Positions 16,206 to 25,213 of a stretch of DNA of 64,000 nucleotides are shown here, piece after piece (the first letter of the stretch is position 1; every line of letters begins with the position of its first letter). Position numbers and translations under genes: made by a program. Where the stretch lies: positions 96,160-160,159 of the forward strand of contig NZ_LQMT02000021.1 in the NCBI RefSeq assembly GCF_001620365.2, read 5' to 3'. The notes below the pieces were generated by a model. That model was given only the letters and a program-made list of their open reading frames with translations. It was not told the origin of the DNA and searched no databases. The DNA comes from Amycolatopsis keratiniphila subsp. keratiniphila (GTDB lineage: Bacteria > Actinomycetota > Actinomycetes > Mycobacteriales > Pseudonocardiaceae).

Positions 16206-17638
16206 CGGCCGGAGGCGATGACGATCGCGGCGAGCACGGCCATCACCAGCGGCACGACCAGCGCCGCCCGGAACCCGCCGAGCGCCGCCTCGGGCGAACC
16301 ACCCGCGCCGAGGACGGCGACGTTGACGGCGGTCACCGCGGACAGCCCGAGCGCCGCGCCGAACTGAAACGCCGTGTACAGCAGACCGCCCGCGAGCCCC
16401 TGTTCGTCTTCGGCGATCCCGTCGGTGGCGACGATCGTCAGCGGACCATAGGCGAGTGCGAAGCCGAGACCCAGGATGATCATCGAGGGGAACATCGCCG
16501 CGTACGTCCAGTCCAGGCCCAGCGGCAGGAAGAGCGCGTAGGACACGGCCGCGAGCACGAGCCCGCCGAAGATCAGCCTCGTGTTGCCGAACCTCGCCAC
16601 CAGCCGCGGGGTGAGCGTCGGCGCGAGGATCGCGTCGATCCCGACCGCCAGCAGCGCCAGGCTCGTCTCCACCGTCGACCAGCCCCGCAGTTCCTGCAGG
16701 TACAGCGTGACCAGGAACTGGAACCCGAAGAACGAGCCCGCGAACAGCAGCGCGCTGACGTTCGCCCGCACCAGCGGTCCCGACTTCAGGATGCCCAGGC
16801 GCACCAGCGGTGCGGGCGAGCGGCGTTCGACGGACACGAAGGCCACCAGCGCGGCCACTCCCCCGGCGAACGAGGCGACGGTCCAGCCCCAGCCCTGCCC
16901 GGGGTGTTCCAGCCGGACCACCGCGTAGGCGATCAGCAGCATCGCCGCCGTGACGGTGACCGCTCCGGCGAGGTCGAGACGACGCGGCCCGAGTTCCTCA
17001 CGGGCGGGTTCCTTGATGAGCCAGAGCGCGGCGAGCAGGATGACCGCGGACAGGATCACCGGCGTGAAGAACACCCAGCGCCAGTCGATCCTGGCCAGCA
17101 GGCCGCCGATGAAGAGGCCGAGCGAGAAGCCGCCCGCCCCGGTGCCGGCGTAGAACAGCAGGGCCTTGTTGCGCTTCGGGCCCTCTTCGAAGCTCGTGGT
17201 GATGATGGACAGGCCCGCCGGGGTCATGAAGGCCGCGGCGACGCCGGTGACGAACCGGGCGAGCAGCAGCATCCAGCCTTCGGTGGCGAAGCCGCCCAAC
17301 CCGGAGAAGACGAGGAACACCACCAGCCAGCCGACGAACATGCGGCGGCGGCCGTACAGGTCGGCGGCGCGCCCGCCCAGCAGCATGAACCCGCCGTAGC
17401 CGAGCACGTAGGCGCTCACCACGCCGCTCAGCGTCGCGGTCGACAGGCCGAGTTCGGCCCGGATGGACGGCAGCGCCACGTTCAGCATCGCGACGTCGAT
17501 GCCCTCCAGGAAGATGGCGCCGCACAGCACTACGAGCACGCCCCAGGCCCGCCCGCCCATCCGGTCGGCGCGCGGAAGCGTTTGCGAGTTGCTCAAGATC
17601 GGATCTCCCTCGGTGAACGGGAACCGACGGTTACTCAT
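16145..17638 (-). CDS. MFS drug exporter, DHA2 (EmrB/QacA) type, 14 helices
   Basis: A 497-residue transporter with about fourteen hydrophobic helices and DHA2 features: LEGIDVAMLNVALPSI in helix 1, GRAADLYGRRRMF in loop 2-3, FVTGVAAAFMTPAGLS in the motif C region. These use the proton gradient to expel drugs. The start is uncertain: ATG 17638 has an AGAGGGA upstream and lies after the shared promoter region, TTG 17596 and the far ATG 17737 are alternatives. It is divergent from an HxlR regulator, a common regulator-exporter pair. The stop lies inside the convergent SRPBCC gene. Confidence 0.85.
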   Translation of the reverse strand: MSNRRFPFTEGDPILSNSQTLPRADRMGGRAWGVLVVLCGAIFLEGIDVAMLNVALPSIRAELGLSTATLSGVVSAYVLGYGGFMLLGGRAADLYGRRRMFVGWLVVFLVFSGLGGFATEGWMLLLARFVTGVAAAFMTPAGLSIITTSFEEGPKRNKALLFYAGTGAGGFSLGLFIGGLLARIDWRWVFFTPVILSAVILLAALWLIKEPAREELGPRRLDLAGAVTVTAAMLLIAYAVVRLEHPGQGWGWTVASFAGGVAALVAFVSVERRSPAPLVRLGILKSGPLVRANVSALLFAGSFFGFQFLVTLYLQELRGWSTVETSLALLAVGIDAILAPTLTPRLVARFGNTRLIFGGLVLAAVSYALFLPLGLDWTYAAMFPSMIILGLGFALAYGPLTIVATDGIAEDEQGLAGGLLYTAFQFGAALGLSAVTAVNVAVLGAGGSPEAALGGFRAALVVPLVMAVLAAIVIASGRQRVSAKEARLASEEAIPAS

Positions 17639-17687
17639 CGGCCGGTCGGTTCCCTCTTGTAACCAAGGGGATCTTCCGTCACCATCG

Positions 17688-18116
17688 ATGACCATGGAAG
17701 AAGGCACTTTGAACTCACCTAGTCGTTGTGAACTCACCGAGGAGGACTACGAGGCCTTCCAGTGGGACACGCGCGAGGACTGCGAGGTCCGCCAGATCCT
17801 GGACCGGGTGGCGGACAAGTGGTCGCTCCTGGTGATCGCCCTGCTGGACCGCAACACCCTGCGGTTCACCGAGCTCAAGTACAAGATCGACGGCATCAGC
17901 CAGCGCATGCTCACCACCACGCTGCGGCATCTGGAACGCGACGGGCTGGTGAGCCGGACCGTCTATCCGGTGGTTCCGCCCCGGGTCGAGTACGCGCTGA
18001 CGCCGCTGGGCATGACGCTGCACAAGACCATCCAGTCGCTGGTCACCTGGACCGAGGACCACCAGAGCGAAATCGCCCTCGCGCGCGCCCAGTACGACAA
18101 ACGCGTCACCGCCTAG
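17688..18116 (+). CDS. HxlR-family transcriptional regulator
   Basis: A 142-residue winged-helix protein of the HxlR (DUF24) family: conserved CEVRQILDRVADKWSLLVI, then LRFTELKYKIDGISQRMLT recognition helix and a wing VVPPRVEYALTPLG. The single Cys near the HTH start is typical and often senses oxidants or electrophiles. The gene is divergent from the DHA2 exporter and CTTG-TAAC-CAAG at 17656-17667 between them could be its operator. ATG 17688 and ATG 17694 are both possible; no clear ribosome site precedes either. Confidence 0.85.
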   Translation: MTMEEGTLNSPSRCELTEEDYEAFQWDTREDCEVRQILDRVADKWSLLVIALLDRNTLRFTELKYKIDGISQRMLTTTLRHLERDGLVSRTVYPVVPPRVEYALTPLGMTLHKTIQSLVTWTEDHQSEIALARAQYDKRVTA

Positions 18117-18124
18117 GGAGTCGC

Positions 18125-19099
18125 ATGGCCAGGCTGTCCGGAGGGGATCCGTCACTGCTGCGGCGGCTCAACGCCATCGCCGTCCTGCGCGCGCTGTACG
18201 CGGCCGAGGAGCTCACCCTCGCGGAACTGGTCAAGGCGAGCGAGGTCTCCCGGCCGACCGTCGAGGAGATCGCCGCGGACCTCGGCGAACAGGGCCTGGT
18301 CGAGGAGGTCCCGCTCTCCCCCGGCGCGCCGCGGCCGCGGGGCAGACCCGCCAAGCGGTACCGGTTCCGCCAGGAGTCCGGGCACGTCGCCGGCCTCGAG
18401 ATCGGCCCGCATCAGGCGTTGTGCCTGGTCGCCGACCTGCGGGGCGACGTCGTCGGGCGGGCGAGGGCCGGGCTCACCCCGGAAACGGCCGCCGCCGACC
18501 GGCTCGGCGCCGCGCACCGGGTGCTCGGCGCGGCCGCCGAAGGCCATGCCAACCTGCGGGTGCTCGGCGTCGGCACCACCGGTGTGGTGTCCGGCGGCAA
18601 GGTCGTCCACAACTACCGGCTGCCCGGCTGGACCGGCGTCGACCTGCCCGTGGAGTTCGGCGGCGGCTGTCCGGTGCTGGCAGGCAACGACACCGAGCTC
18701 GCGACGCTGGCCGAGCACTGGCGCGGCGCCGCGCACGGCCTCGACGACGTCGTCTACGTACGGGCCGGGCCCGCCGTTTCGCTGGGCCTGCTGCTCGGCG
18801 GGAAGCTCCACGCGGGCCACCACGGGGCGGCGGGCGAGATCGGCGCCCTGCGGCAGGCGGGCGGATTCGTCGAGCTCGTCGCCGCCACGATCATCGCCGT
18901 CGACCCGCAGTTGGTGGTGATCGACGGCGCCGAGGACCCGCTGACGGTGCCGCTGCGCGCCGAACTGGCCCGCCTGGCGCTGTTCCCGGTGCGCGTCGAA
19001 ACGTCGGCGCTCGGCGAGGACGCGGTCGCGCTCGGCGCGGTCCGGCTGGCGCTGAGCCGGGTCGAGCGCGAACTGTTCAGCGTCGCGGACGTCGCCTGA
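18125..19099 (+). CDS. ROK-family transcriptional regulator
   Basis: A 324-residue protein: winged HTH at residues about 10-75 (LTLAELVKASEVSRPTVEEI), then a ROK/sugar-kinase-like fold with the glycine-rich LGVGTTGVVSGG and the substrate-side NDTELATLAEHW and GAAGEIGAL segments. The zinc-binding cysteine cluster of active ROK kinases is missing, so it is more likely a sugar-responsive repressor than a kinase. GGGAG lies before the ATG at 18125, 8 nt after the HxlR stop, which suggests an operon. Its 3' end overlaps the convergent permease gene by 23 nt. Ligand unknown. Confidence 0.8.
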   Translation: MARLSGGDPSLLRRLNAIAVLRALYAAEELTLAELVKASEVSRPTVEEIAADLGEQGLVEEVPLSPGAPRPRGRPAKRYRFRQESGHVAGLEIGPHQALCLVADLRGDVVGRARAGLTPETAAADRLGAAHRVLGAAAEGHANLRVLGVGTTGVVSGGKVVHNYRLPGWTGVDLPVEFGGGCPVLAGNDTELATLAEHWRGAAHGLDDVVYVRAGPAVSLGLLLGGKLHAGHHGAAGEIGALRQAGGFVELVAATIIAVDPQLVVIDGAEDPLTVPLRAELARLALFPVRVETSALGEDAVALGAVRLALSRVERELFSVADVA

Positions 19100-20465
19100 G
19101 CAGGCTGATCACCACGATCAGCACGGCCACCGCGCCACTGGTGAACAGCTGCGTCCGCGCGTCGGCGTCCGTCCACATGAGAACGAGGACACCCGCCATC
19201 GCGAGCAGCGCGACCCAGCTGAGCCACGGGAAACCCCACATCCGCACCGGCAGGTCGGCGGCCGTGCCGTCGCGTTCCGCCGCCTTCCGCAGCCGCAGCT
19301 GGGAAACGGCGACGAAGATCCAGACCAGCAGGATGTTCGCCCCGATGGCGTTGAGCAGGAACGGAAGCACGTGTTCGGGGGCGAGGAAGTTCAGCAGCAC
19401 GGCCACGAAACCGAAGGCCACCGACGCGAGCACCGCCGTCCGCGGGACGCCCGCGCCGGACAGTTTCAGCATCGCGCGCGGCGCTTCACCGCGTTCGGCC
19501 AAGGAGAACACCATCCGCGAGGCACCGTAGAGGTTCGCGTTGAGCGCCGAGAGCAACGAGGTCAGCACGACGAAACTCATCAGCAGCGCCGCCGACGGCA
19601 CCCCGACCTTCTCCAGGATGGTGACGAAGGGGCTGGTGTTGGCCGAAGCGGATTCCCATGGCAGCAACAGCACCATCAGCGCCACGGAACCGATGTAGAA
19701 CAACAGCAGCCGCACGATGACCGTGCGCGTGGTGCGGCGGATCGAACCCGCCGGGTCGTCGGACTCCGCCGCCGCGATGGTCACCAGTTCCATGCCGCCG
19801 AAGGAGAACGCGACCGCGAGCAGGCCGGTCAGCACCCCTTGAAGGCCGTTGGGCAGGAAACCGCCGTGTCCGGTGAGATTGCTCAGCCCGACCGGCGTCG
19901 TGCCCGGCAGGATCCCGAACACCGCGAGGGTGCCGAGCACGAGGAACGCGACCACGGCGGTCACCTTGATCGCGCCGAACCAGAACTCGAATTCCCCGAA
20001 CGAGCGCACGGCGAACAGGTTCACCACGGTCAGCACCGCCATGAACAGCAGCACCCACGTCCATTGTGGAACCTGGGGCAGCAGCTCGTTCGCGATCGCC
20101 GCGGCCGCGGTCGCCTCGGCGGCCACCACGACCACCAGCAGCGACCAGTACAGCCAGCCGACGGTGAACCCGGCCCAGCGGCCGAGCGCCTTCTCCGCGT
20201 ACACCGAGAACGAGCCGCTGCTCGGCTCGGCGGCCGCCATCTCGCCCAGCATGCGCATCACGAGCACCATGAGCAGGCCCGCGACCACATAGGACAGCAG
20301 GATGCCGGGGCCCGCGGTCTTGATCCCCGCGCCGGTGCCGACGAACAGCCCGGCGCCGATCGCCCCGCTGATGGCCAGCATGGTGACGTGCCGCCGCCGG
20401 AACCCGTTTCCGAGCGATTTCGTCTCGATCGCGGTCACGGGTTCGGCGGGACCTGGTGCGGGCAT
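19077..20465 (-). CDS. APC-family amino acid permease (GABA permease-like)
   Basis: A 462-residue, twelve-helix transporter of the APC superfamily with the family N-terminal signature RRHVTMLAISGAIGAGLFVG and, later, AFSFGGMELVTIAAAES. Closest in style to GabP/AnsP-type permeases. It lies just after the PLP decarboxylase gene and could import its amino-acid substrate or exchange it for the amine product. ATG 20465 and a TTG at 20501 that overlaps the decarboxylase stop (TTGA) are both possible starts; overlap would give translational coupling. Confidence 0.85.
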   Translation of the reverse strand: MPAPGPAEPVTAIETKSLGNGFRRRHVTMLAISGAIGAGLFVGTGAGIKTAGPGILLSYVVAGLLMVLVMRMLGEMAAAEPSSGSFSVYAEKALGRWAGFTVGWLYWSLLVVVVAAEATAAAAIANELLPQVPQWTWVLLFMAVLTVVNLFAVRSFGEFEFWFGAIKVTAVVAFLVLGTLAVFGILPGTTPVGLSNLTGHGGFLPNGLQGVLTGLLAVAFSFGGMELVTIAAAESDDPAGSIRRTTRTVIVRLLLFYIGSVALMVLLLPWESASANTSPFVTILEKVGVPSAALLMSFVVLTSLLSALNANLYGASRMVFSLAERGEAPRAMLKLSGAGVPRTAVLASVAFGFVAVLLNFLAPEHVLPFLLNAIGANILLVWIFVAVSQLRLRKAAERDGTAADLPVRMWGFPWLSWVALLAMAGVLVLMWTDADARTQLFTSGAVAVLIVVISLLRRRPRR

Positions 20466-20497
20466 GGCGGATCCATTCGTCTGCGGTACTGGCGAGC

Positions 20498-21862
20498 TCA
20501 ACCGCGGGACAACTCTTCCAGCCGCTCGTGCAGCCGGTCGACGTGGTCCTCGCTTTCGGGCTTCATCAGCACGCTACGCAGGATCCTCGCGCCGTCCGCA
20601 TCCGCGTCGACCCCGGTGTGACGCAGACCGAACTGCGCCTCGCCGATCCGCAGCGTGCTGAGGAAGACCGGCTCCCTGGCAGCCGCCATTCCGGTGCGCA
20701 GGATCCGCGCGCTCTCCTCGTCGATCTTCGACAGCGAAAGCGGCTCCGTGCGGGGGAAGTAGGTGACGATGTCGAGTTCCGGTGGCTGGTACAGGTCGAA
20801 CCGCTCGGAGTCTTCCAGCAGCTTCGCCCACCGCAACGCCGCGCGGCGCCCGGCCGCGAGCACCTTGCCCAGCCCGTCGGGGGTGGGCGGCAGGACGCGG
20901 AAGGTGAGCCACAACGCGGCGGCGGCCGCGCCCGCCCGGGAGCATTCGAGGCTGATCTCGCCGAGATGCAGCTCTTCCGAGGTGAAGTAGGTGTACGGCG
21001 AATCGTGCAGGAAGAACCGGCCCACCGCGGGGTCGGAGAACAGCACCGCGCCGCAGCCGTAGGGCTGGAGGCCGTGCTTGTGCGGGTCGATGACGATCGA
21101 GTCGGCCTCGGCGATGGCGTGCCACGGGGCTTCGGGCAGCCCCTCCGGACCGTCCAAACCGGACAGAATCCGGAAGAATCCCCCGTAGGCGGCGTCGACG
21201 TGCACCCGGACGCCGTAGCGCTCGCGCAGCGCCAGCGCCTCGTGGATCGGCTCCACCGTGCCGAGCGCGGTCGTCCCGGCGGTGAGGACGACGGTGCCGA
21301 TCTTCCCGGTGCGCAGCAGGTCTTCGAGCGCGTCGAGGTCCATCGCGCCGCGCGCGTCGACGGGCACCGTATGCCCCTCGACGCCGAGGACGCCGCACAT
21401 CCGGCCGTGCGTGTAGTGCGCCTCGGCGCTGTACGCGATGCCCTTGCCGGGATGCGTTTCCCGCGCGACGAACAGCGCCTCGAGGTTCGCGATCGTGCCG
21501 CTGGTGGTCAGATGCCCCAGGTGCTCCGCGTAGCCGAACATCGTGGCCAGTGCCTGGACGACCTCGCGTTCCATCTCGGCCGTCGCGGGGCCGCCGTCGA
21601 GCGCGTGGTTGTTGGGGTTGACCAGCATCGCGGTCAGGTAGCCGACCACGGCGGCCGGATGCGGCGGTTTGAGCATCTGGCCGGCGTAGGACGGGTGGAA
21701 GAACGGGTAGTTGTCCTTCAACCGCTCGGTGAGCTCCTCGAACGCCGTCTCGAACCGCCCGTCGGAGATCTCCAGCGACGGATGCGGCCGGACCGGGGTG
21801 AACGTCTCCGTCCACGCCTCGTTCGACGTCAACGCCTGACCGAGCCAGTACCGGAAGTCCAT
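20498..21862 (-). CDS. PLP-dependent group II amino acid decarboxylase
   Basis: A 454-residue fold-type I PLP enzyme. The Schiff-base lysine is Lys262 in DPHKHGLQPYG, Asp223 in HVDAAYGG should contact the PLP nitrogen, and TTSGTIANLEAL matches the phosphate-binding region. The motif NPNNHALDGGPA is like glutamate, aromatic and tyrosine decarboxylase relatives. It would convert an amino acid to its amine and CO2; which one cannot be told. The ATG at 21862 is preceded by GAAGGG; a longer frame to 21925 is less likely. It is paired with an APC permease, as in acid-resistance or amine-export operons. Confidence 0.85.
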   Translation of the reverse strand: MDFRYWLGQALTSNEAWTETFTPVRPHPSLEISDGRFETAFEELTERLKDNYPFFHPSYAGQMLKPPHPAAVVGYLTAMLVNPNNHALDGGPATAEMEREVVQALATMFGYAEHLGHLTTSGTIANLEALFVARETHPGKGIAYSAEAHYTHGRMCGVLGVEGHTVPVDARGAMDLDALEDLLRTGKIGTVVLTAGTTALGTVEPIHEALALRERYGVRVHVDAAYGGFFRILSGLDGPEGLPEAPWHAIAEADSIVIDPHKHGLQPYGCGAVLFSDPAVGRFFLHDSPYTYFTSEELHLGEISLECSRAGAAAAALWLTFRVLPPTPDGLGKVLAAGRRAALRWAKLLEDSERFDLYQPPELDIVTYFPRTEPLSLSKIDEESARILRTGMAAAREPVFLSTLRIGEAQFGLRHTGVDADADGARILRSVLMKPESEDHVDRLHERLEELSRG

Positions 21863-21941
21863 CAAGGGCGCCCTTCGCTTCGTTCGGCTCCAAAAAACGT
21901 AGGAGTCGCCGGAGGTCCCGCGCAACCGTCTTCGGTAGGGG

Positions 21942-22511
21942 TCAGCTCCCCCGGGTCCGCCGCTCCTCGCCCTTCTCCTCCAGCTGCCGGACGATCTCCC
22001 TCAACGAAGCGGCCAGCTCGGTGCACTTCTCGGAGCTGAGCCGTCCGGTGACGAACGCTTCCTCCTGGTTGAACTCCGGGAAGAGCTCCCGCATCAGCCG
22101 CTCACCCTCCGGGGTCAGCGCGAGCAGCACCAGCCGTCCGTCGACGGGGTGTTTGCGCCGGGTGACCAGGCCGTGCGCCTCCAGGGTCTTCATCACCCCG
22201 GTCAGCGTCCCCTTGGTGATCCCGGATTCCGCGGCGACGTGCCTGGTCTCCTTCTCGCCGAAGATCCAAACCACCCAGAGCACCACGAACGCGGTCCAGG
22301 TGAGGCCCGCGGTGCGCAGTACCGAGTTCTCGAAGTGCAACCGGACCGCGGTCGCGGCGCGGTGGAGGTTGGCCACCGCCTCCATCCGCTCCCACAGCAG
22401 CGGGATACCGCCCAGTTTGGCCCGGACGGCGTTCTCGGTCTCGGCCAGCGTGTGATACCCGGTCAACAGCCACATCCTCACCGGCCCCGGAGGCACCAGC
22501 CCGGTGGGCAC
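21942..22511 (-). CDS. MarR-family transcriptional regulator
   Basis: A 189-residue regulator with the MarR winged helix (ESGITKGTLTGVMKTLEAHGLV and wing HPVDGRLVLLALTPEG), lengthened at the N-terminus by about 35 residues. It ends 79 nt before the decarboxylase start on the same strand and may control the decarboxylase-permease pair. The start is a GTG at 22511 after GGGGG; an ATG at 22475 is possible but has a ribosome site that lies too close. Inducer unknown. Confidence 0.8.
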   Translation of the reverse strand: MPTGLVPPGPVRMWLLTGYHTLAETENAVRAKLGGIPLLWERMEAVANLHRAATAVRLHFENSVLRTAGLTWTAFVVLWVVWIFGEKETRHVAAESGITKGTLTGVMKTLEAHGLVTRRKHPVDGRLVLLALTPEGERLMRELFPEFNQEEAFVTGRLSSEKCTELAASLREIVRQLEEKGEERRTRGS

Positions 22512-22589
22512 GCACCCCCGCGCACCCGCTCCGCAGATCGTATGCGGAACGGGCGGGAGTCCACAGTGGTCTTTCCGGGTTGCTCTTCG

Positions 22590-22850
22590 CTAAGCGGCGG
22601 GCGCCAAGGGCTCCAGCAGATCCTGTCCTGTTTCGGACAATTCCGCGGGTACCCGGCTGCCGGGAACTCCGCCGGGGGTCCGGATCAGCCCGGCGTGGGC
22701 CAGGCGGTGGGCCGTGCTCTGGTCACTGCACGGCAGGCCGTCGACGTAGAGATCGGGCTCCAGGCTGACGGTGATCTCGGCTCTGCCCTGTGCCACGGCT
22801 CGCAGCATGGCCAGTGCTCGCGCTGACCAGCCTTCGGTGTGTTCGGTCAT
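22590..22850 (-). CDS. Hypothetical protein, 86 residues
   Basis: A small acidic-to-neutral protein with a clear ribosome site (AGAGGAGTG about 10 nt before the ATG at 22850) and high-GC third positions, so it is probably real. The middle part (QSTAHRLAHAGLIRTPG) reads like the end of a winged-helix or a substrate-binding lid, but no family is recognised. It lies alone between the LigD polymerase gene and the MarR gene. Confidence 0.55.
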   Translation of the reverse strand: MTEHTEGWSARALAMLRAVAQGRAEITVSLEPDLYVDGLPCSDQSTAHRLAHAGLIRTPGGVPGSRVPAELSETGQDLLEPLAPAA

Positions 22851-22910
22851 TCGGGGTCACTCCTCTGACCTGAGGTTTTCCCGGCGGCCGCGGTTCAAAC
22901 ATGAGCCCGG

Positions 22911-23831
22911 TCACCGTTGGGGAACGGCCGCGCGGTGCTCGGCGATGTCCCCGAACAGGTCACCCATCTCCTCGACGCGCTCGAGCACCTGCTCGGCGGT
23001 GAACAGCAGGTCGGCGGCCTTGCGGCAGGCCTCGACCTCCTCCCAGGTCACCGGCGTGGAGACGGTCGGGACGGCGCGGCCGCGCAGCGAGTACGGCGCG
23101 ATGGTGGTCTTGGCGGTGTTGTTCTGGCTCCAATCGATGAACACGCGGCCGGGACGGATGGCCTTCGTCATCTTGGCGACGATGGTTTCCGGTGACCGGC
23201 GCGCGAGTTCCTCCGCGACGGCCTTGGCGTACTCGGAGGTGCGTTCGTCGGAGCGCGTGCGCACCGGGCAGTACAACTGCATTCCCTTGTTGCCGCTGGT
23301 CTTCGCGTACACGGTGAGACCGTCTCCGATGAGCAGGTCGCTGAGCGTCTCGGCCACCCGGCAGCAGTCGACGACGTCCGCGGGCGGCCCGGGATCGAGG
23401 TCGAACACCAGCAGATCGGGTGATTTCCGCGCGCCGCGCGCACCGACCGTCCACTGTGGAACATGCAGTTCCAGCGCGGCGAGATTGGCCGCCCACATCA
23501 GCGTCGGGAGATCGCCGACGACCGGGTAGTCGAGCGTCTCCTCCCCGCCCCGGCGGCCGCGGTTGGTGAGCCGCGCGGTGCGCACCCAGTCGGGCGCGTG
23601 CCGGGAAACGTTCTTCTCGTAGAACGGTTCGCCGTCGACCCCGTCGGGGAACCGGCGGAAGGTGGCGGCGCGATCGCGCAGATGCGGGAGCATCACCGGG
23701 GCTATCCGGCGGTAGTAGTCGAGGACCTCGCGTTTGGTGAACCCGTGCGCGGGATAGAGCACCTTGTCCAGATTGGACAGCCCCAGCCGCCGCCCCTCGA
23801 CCTCGACCGTTATCCGCTCCTCAGGCACCCT
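22911..23831 (-). CDS. LigD-type polymerase/primase domain protein (NHEJ)
   Basis: A protein of about 306 residues that matches the polymerase (archaeo-eukaryotic primase) module of LigD. Metal-binding Asp pair in LLVFDLDPG, and KTSGNKGMQLYCP, WSQNNTAKTTIAPYSLRG are family hallmarks. It adds nucleotides, often ribonucleotides, at broken DNA ends during non-homologous end joining. The start is unclear: GTG 23831 is used here; an ATG at 23876 overlaps head-to-head with the ligase ATG (shared CATG). It is divergent from the ligase at 23875, so the LigD functions are split between two genes. No Ku gene is in view. Confidence 0.85.
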   Translation of the reverse strand, partial: RVPEERITVEVEGRRLGLSNLDKVLYPAHGFTKREVLDYYRRIAPVMLPHLRDRAATFRRFPDGVDGEPFYEKNVSRHAPDWVRTARLTNRGRRGGEETLDYPVVGDLPTLMWAANLAALELHVPQWTVGARGARKSPDLLVFDLDPGPPADVVDCCRVAETLSDLLIGDGLTVYAKTSGNKGMQLYCPVRTRSDERTSEYAKAVAEELARRSPETIVAKMTKAIRPGRVFIDWSQNNTAKTTIAPYSLRGRAVPTVSTPVTWEEVEACRKAADLLFTAEQVLERVEEMGDLFGDIAEHRAAVPQR

Positions 23832-23874
23832 TCGACGATAGATCACCGGCGGGGTTTCCGGGGTACCGTGAGGC

Positions 23875-24840
23875 ATGAGCACCGTGCCGGACGCGATCGC
23901 CCCGATGCTGGCGACCGACGGCGACCTGCCCATCGGCGGGTGGGGGTACGAATACAAATGGGACGGCTACCGCTGCTGCCTGCGTGTCGCGCGCGACGGC
24001 GAAACGCGCCTGACCAGCCGCCGCGGGCTCGACATCACGGCGACGTACCCGGACGTCACCGGCGAAGCACTCGATGGACGCGAAGCCGTCCTCGACGGCG
24101 AGATCGTCGTGCTCGACGAGCAGGGGCGGCCCAGCTTCCCGCTGCTCCAGACCCGGCACCTGCGCACGCCGGACGCGTCGCTGCTGGAACGCAGCCCGGT
24201 GCACTTCTTCGCCTTCGACGTGCTGCTTCTCGACGGCGACGTCCTGCTCGACGAGCCGTACGAGGCCAGGCGCGAGGTGCTGACGTCCTTGGGCGCCGGC
24301 GGCCGCATCGCCATCCCACCGGGGTACACCGACGAGGACATCTCGCCCGATCAGCTGCTCGACGTCGTCCGGCAGCACGGGCTCGAAGGCTTGATCGCGA
24401 AGAAGCTCGACAGCCGGTACTACCCCGGCAAGCGGACACGGCAGTGGGTCAAACGGGCGCTCTGGCACACCCAGGAGGTCGTGGTCGGCGGCTGGCGGCC
24501 CGGCGACGGACGGCGCTCGGGGACGCTCGGCGCGTTGCTGCTCGGCGCCCACGACGAAGCCGGGGACCTGCGCTACATCGGCGACGTCGGGACCGGGTTC
24601 ACCGACAAGGTCCTCGAAGACCTGCATGCCCGGCTCACCCCGCTGGAGCGGAAGAAGCCTCCCTTCGCTTCGGAGGTCCCGCGCGATCGGGCGCGGCGGG
24701 TGCACTGGGTGGAGCCGGAGCTCGTCGGCGAGGTCGTGCACCGGAACTGGACGCCGGACGGCCGTCTGCGGCATACGACCTGGCGGGGTTTGCGGGCGGA
24801 CAAGACGCCTGAGGACGTCAAGCTTCCCTCCGCTGGGTGA
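23875..24840 (+). CDS. ATP-dependent DNA ligase (LigC/LigD ligase-domain type)
   Basis: A 321-residue ATP-dependent ligase: adenylation lysine Lys28 in YKWDGYR, further nucleotidyltransferase motifs VLDGEIVVLD, FFAFDVLLLDG, EGLIAKKLDSRY and KRALWHTQEVVVGGW, then an OB-fold domain ending in WRGLRADKTPEDV. It seals nicks and is expected to act with the divergent LigD-like polymerase in end joining. Size fits the stand-alone ligase class without nuclease or polymerase modules. Its stop overlaps the convergent VOC gene by 23 nt. Confidence 0.9.
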   Translation: MSTVPDAIAPMLATDGDLPIGGWGYEYKWDGYRCCLRVARDGETRLTSRRGLDITATYPDVTGEALDGREAVLDGEIVVLDEQGRPSFPLLQTRHLRTPDASLLERSPVHFFAFDVLLLDGDVLLDEPYEARREVLTSLGAGGRIAIPPGYTDEDISPDQLLDVVRQHGLEGLIAKKLDSRYYPGKRTRQWVKRALWHTQEVVVGGWRPGDGRRSGTLGALLLGAHDEAGDLRYIGDVGTGFTDKVLEDLHARLTPLERKKPPFASEVPRDRARRVHWVEPELVGEVVHRNWTPDGRLRHTTWRGLRADKTPEDVKLPSAG

Positions 24841-25213
24841 AGCGCAGCAGATTGCCGGAGGGGTCGAGGAACGCGCAATCACGTACTCCGCCGGGCCGGT
24901 CGATCGGTTCCTGCATCACTTCCGCACCCGCGGCCTCGATGCGCTCGAAGGTGTCGTCGCAGTCGTCGGTCGCGAAGACGAGTCGGTTCAACAAGGCCTT
25001 GGACATCAGTTCCTCGATCGCGGACCGGTCGGCCGGTGAGGCACCGCGGTCCGCGTCAGGTGGTTCGAGGACGATCCGCACGTCCGGCTGCGAAGGCGGG
25101 CCGACGCTCACCGGGCCGTCACTCCACACGGTGAAACCGAGCACGTCACGGTAGAAACCGAGCGCGCTGCCGAGATCGTGGACGGCGAGCGTGCACGAGA
25201 AGAACCGGATCAT
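24818..25213 (-). CDS. VOC-family (glyoxalase/bleomycin-resistance-like) protein
   Basis: A 131-residue protein with the two beta-alpha-beta-beta-beta units of the vicinal-oxygen-chelate fold: LAVHDLGSALGFYRDVLGF at the start and FLDPSGNLLRFTQ at the end. VOC proteins can be lyases, dioxygenases or drug binders; no metal set is certain. Its ATG overlaps the stop of the ECF41 sigma gene (ATGA at 25210-25213), so the two are translationally coupled. ECF41 sigma genes are commonly linked to oxidoreductase or similar small enzyme genes, and this may be its target gene. Confidence 0.8.
   Translation of the reverse strand: MIRFFSCTLAVHDLGSALGFYRDVLGFTVWSDGPVSVGPPSQPDVRIVLEPPDADRGASPADRSAIEELMSKALLNRLVFATDDCDDTFERIEAAGAEVMQEPIDRPGGVRDCAFLDPSGNLLRFTQRREA

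Noticed and set aside
17652..17670. Listing the CTTG-TAAC-CAAG site as a firm HxlR operator
   Set aside because: Only four base pairs per arm are symmetric; mentioned as a possibility in the gene entries, not as a feature.
23832..23876. ATG at 23876 as LigD polymerase start
   Set aside because: It lacks a ribosome site and overlaps the ligase start; kept only as an alternative.
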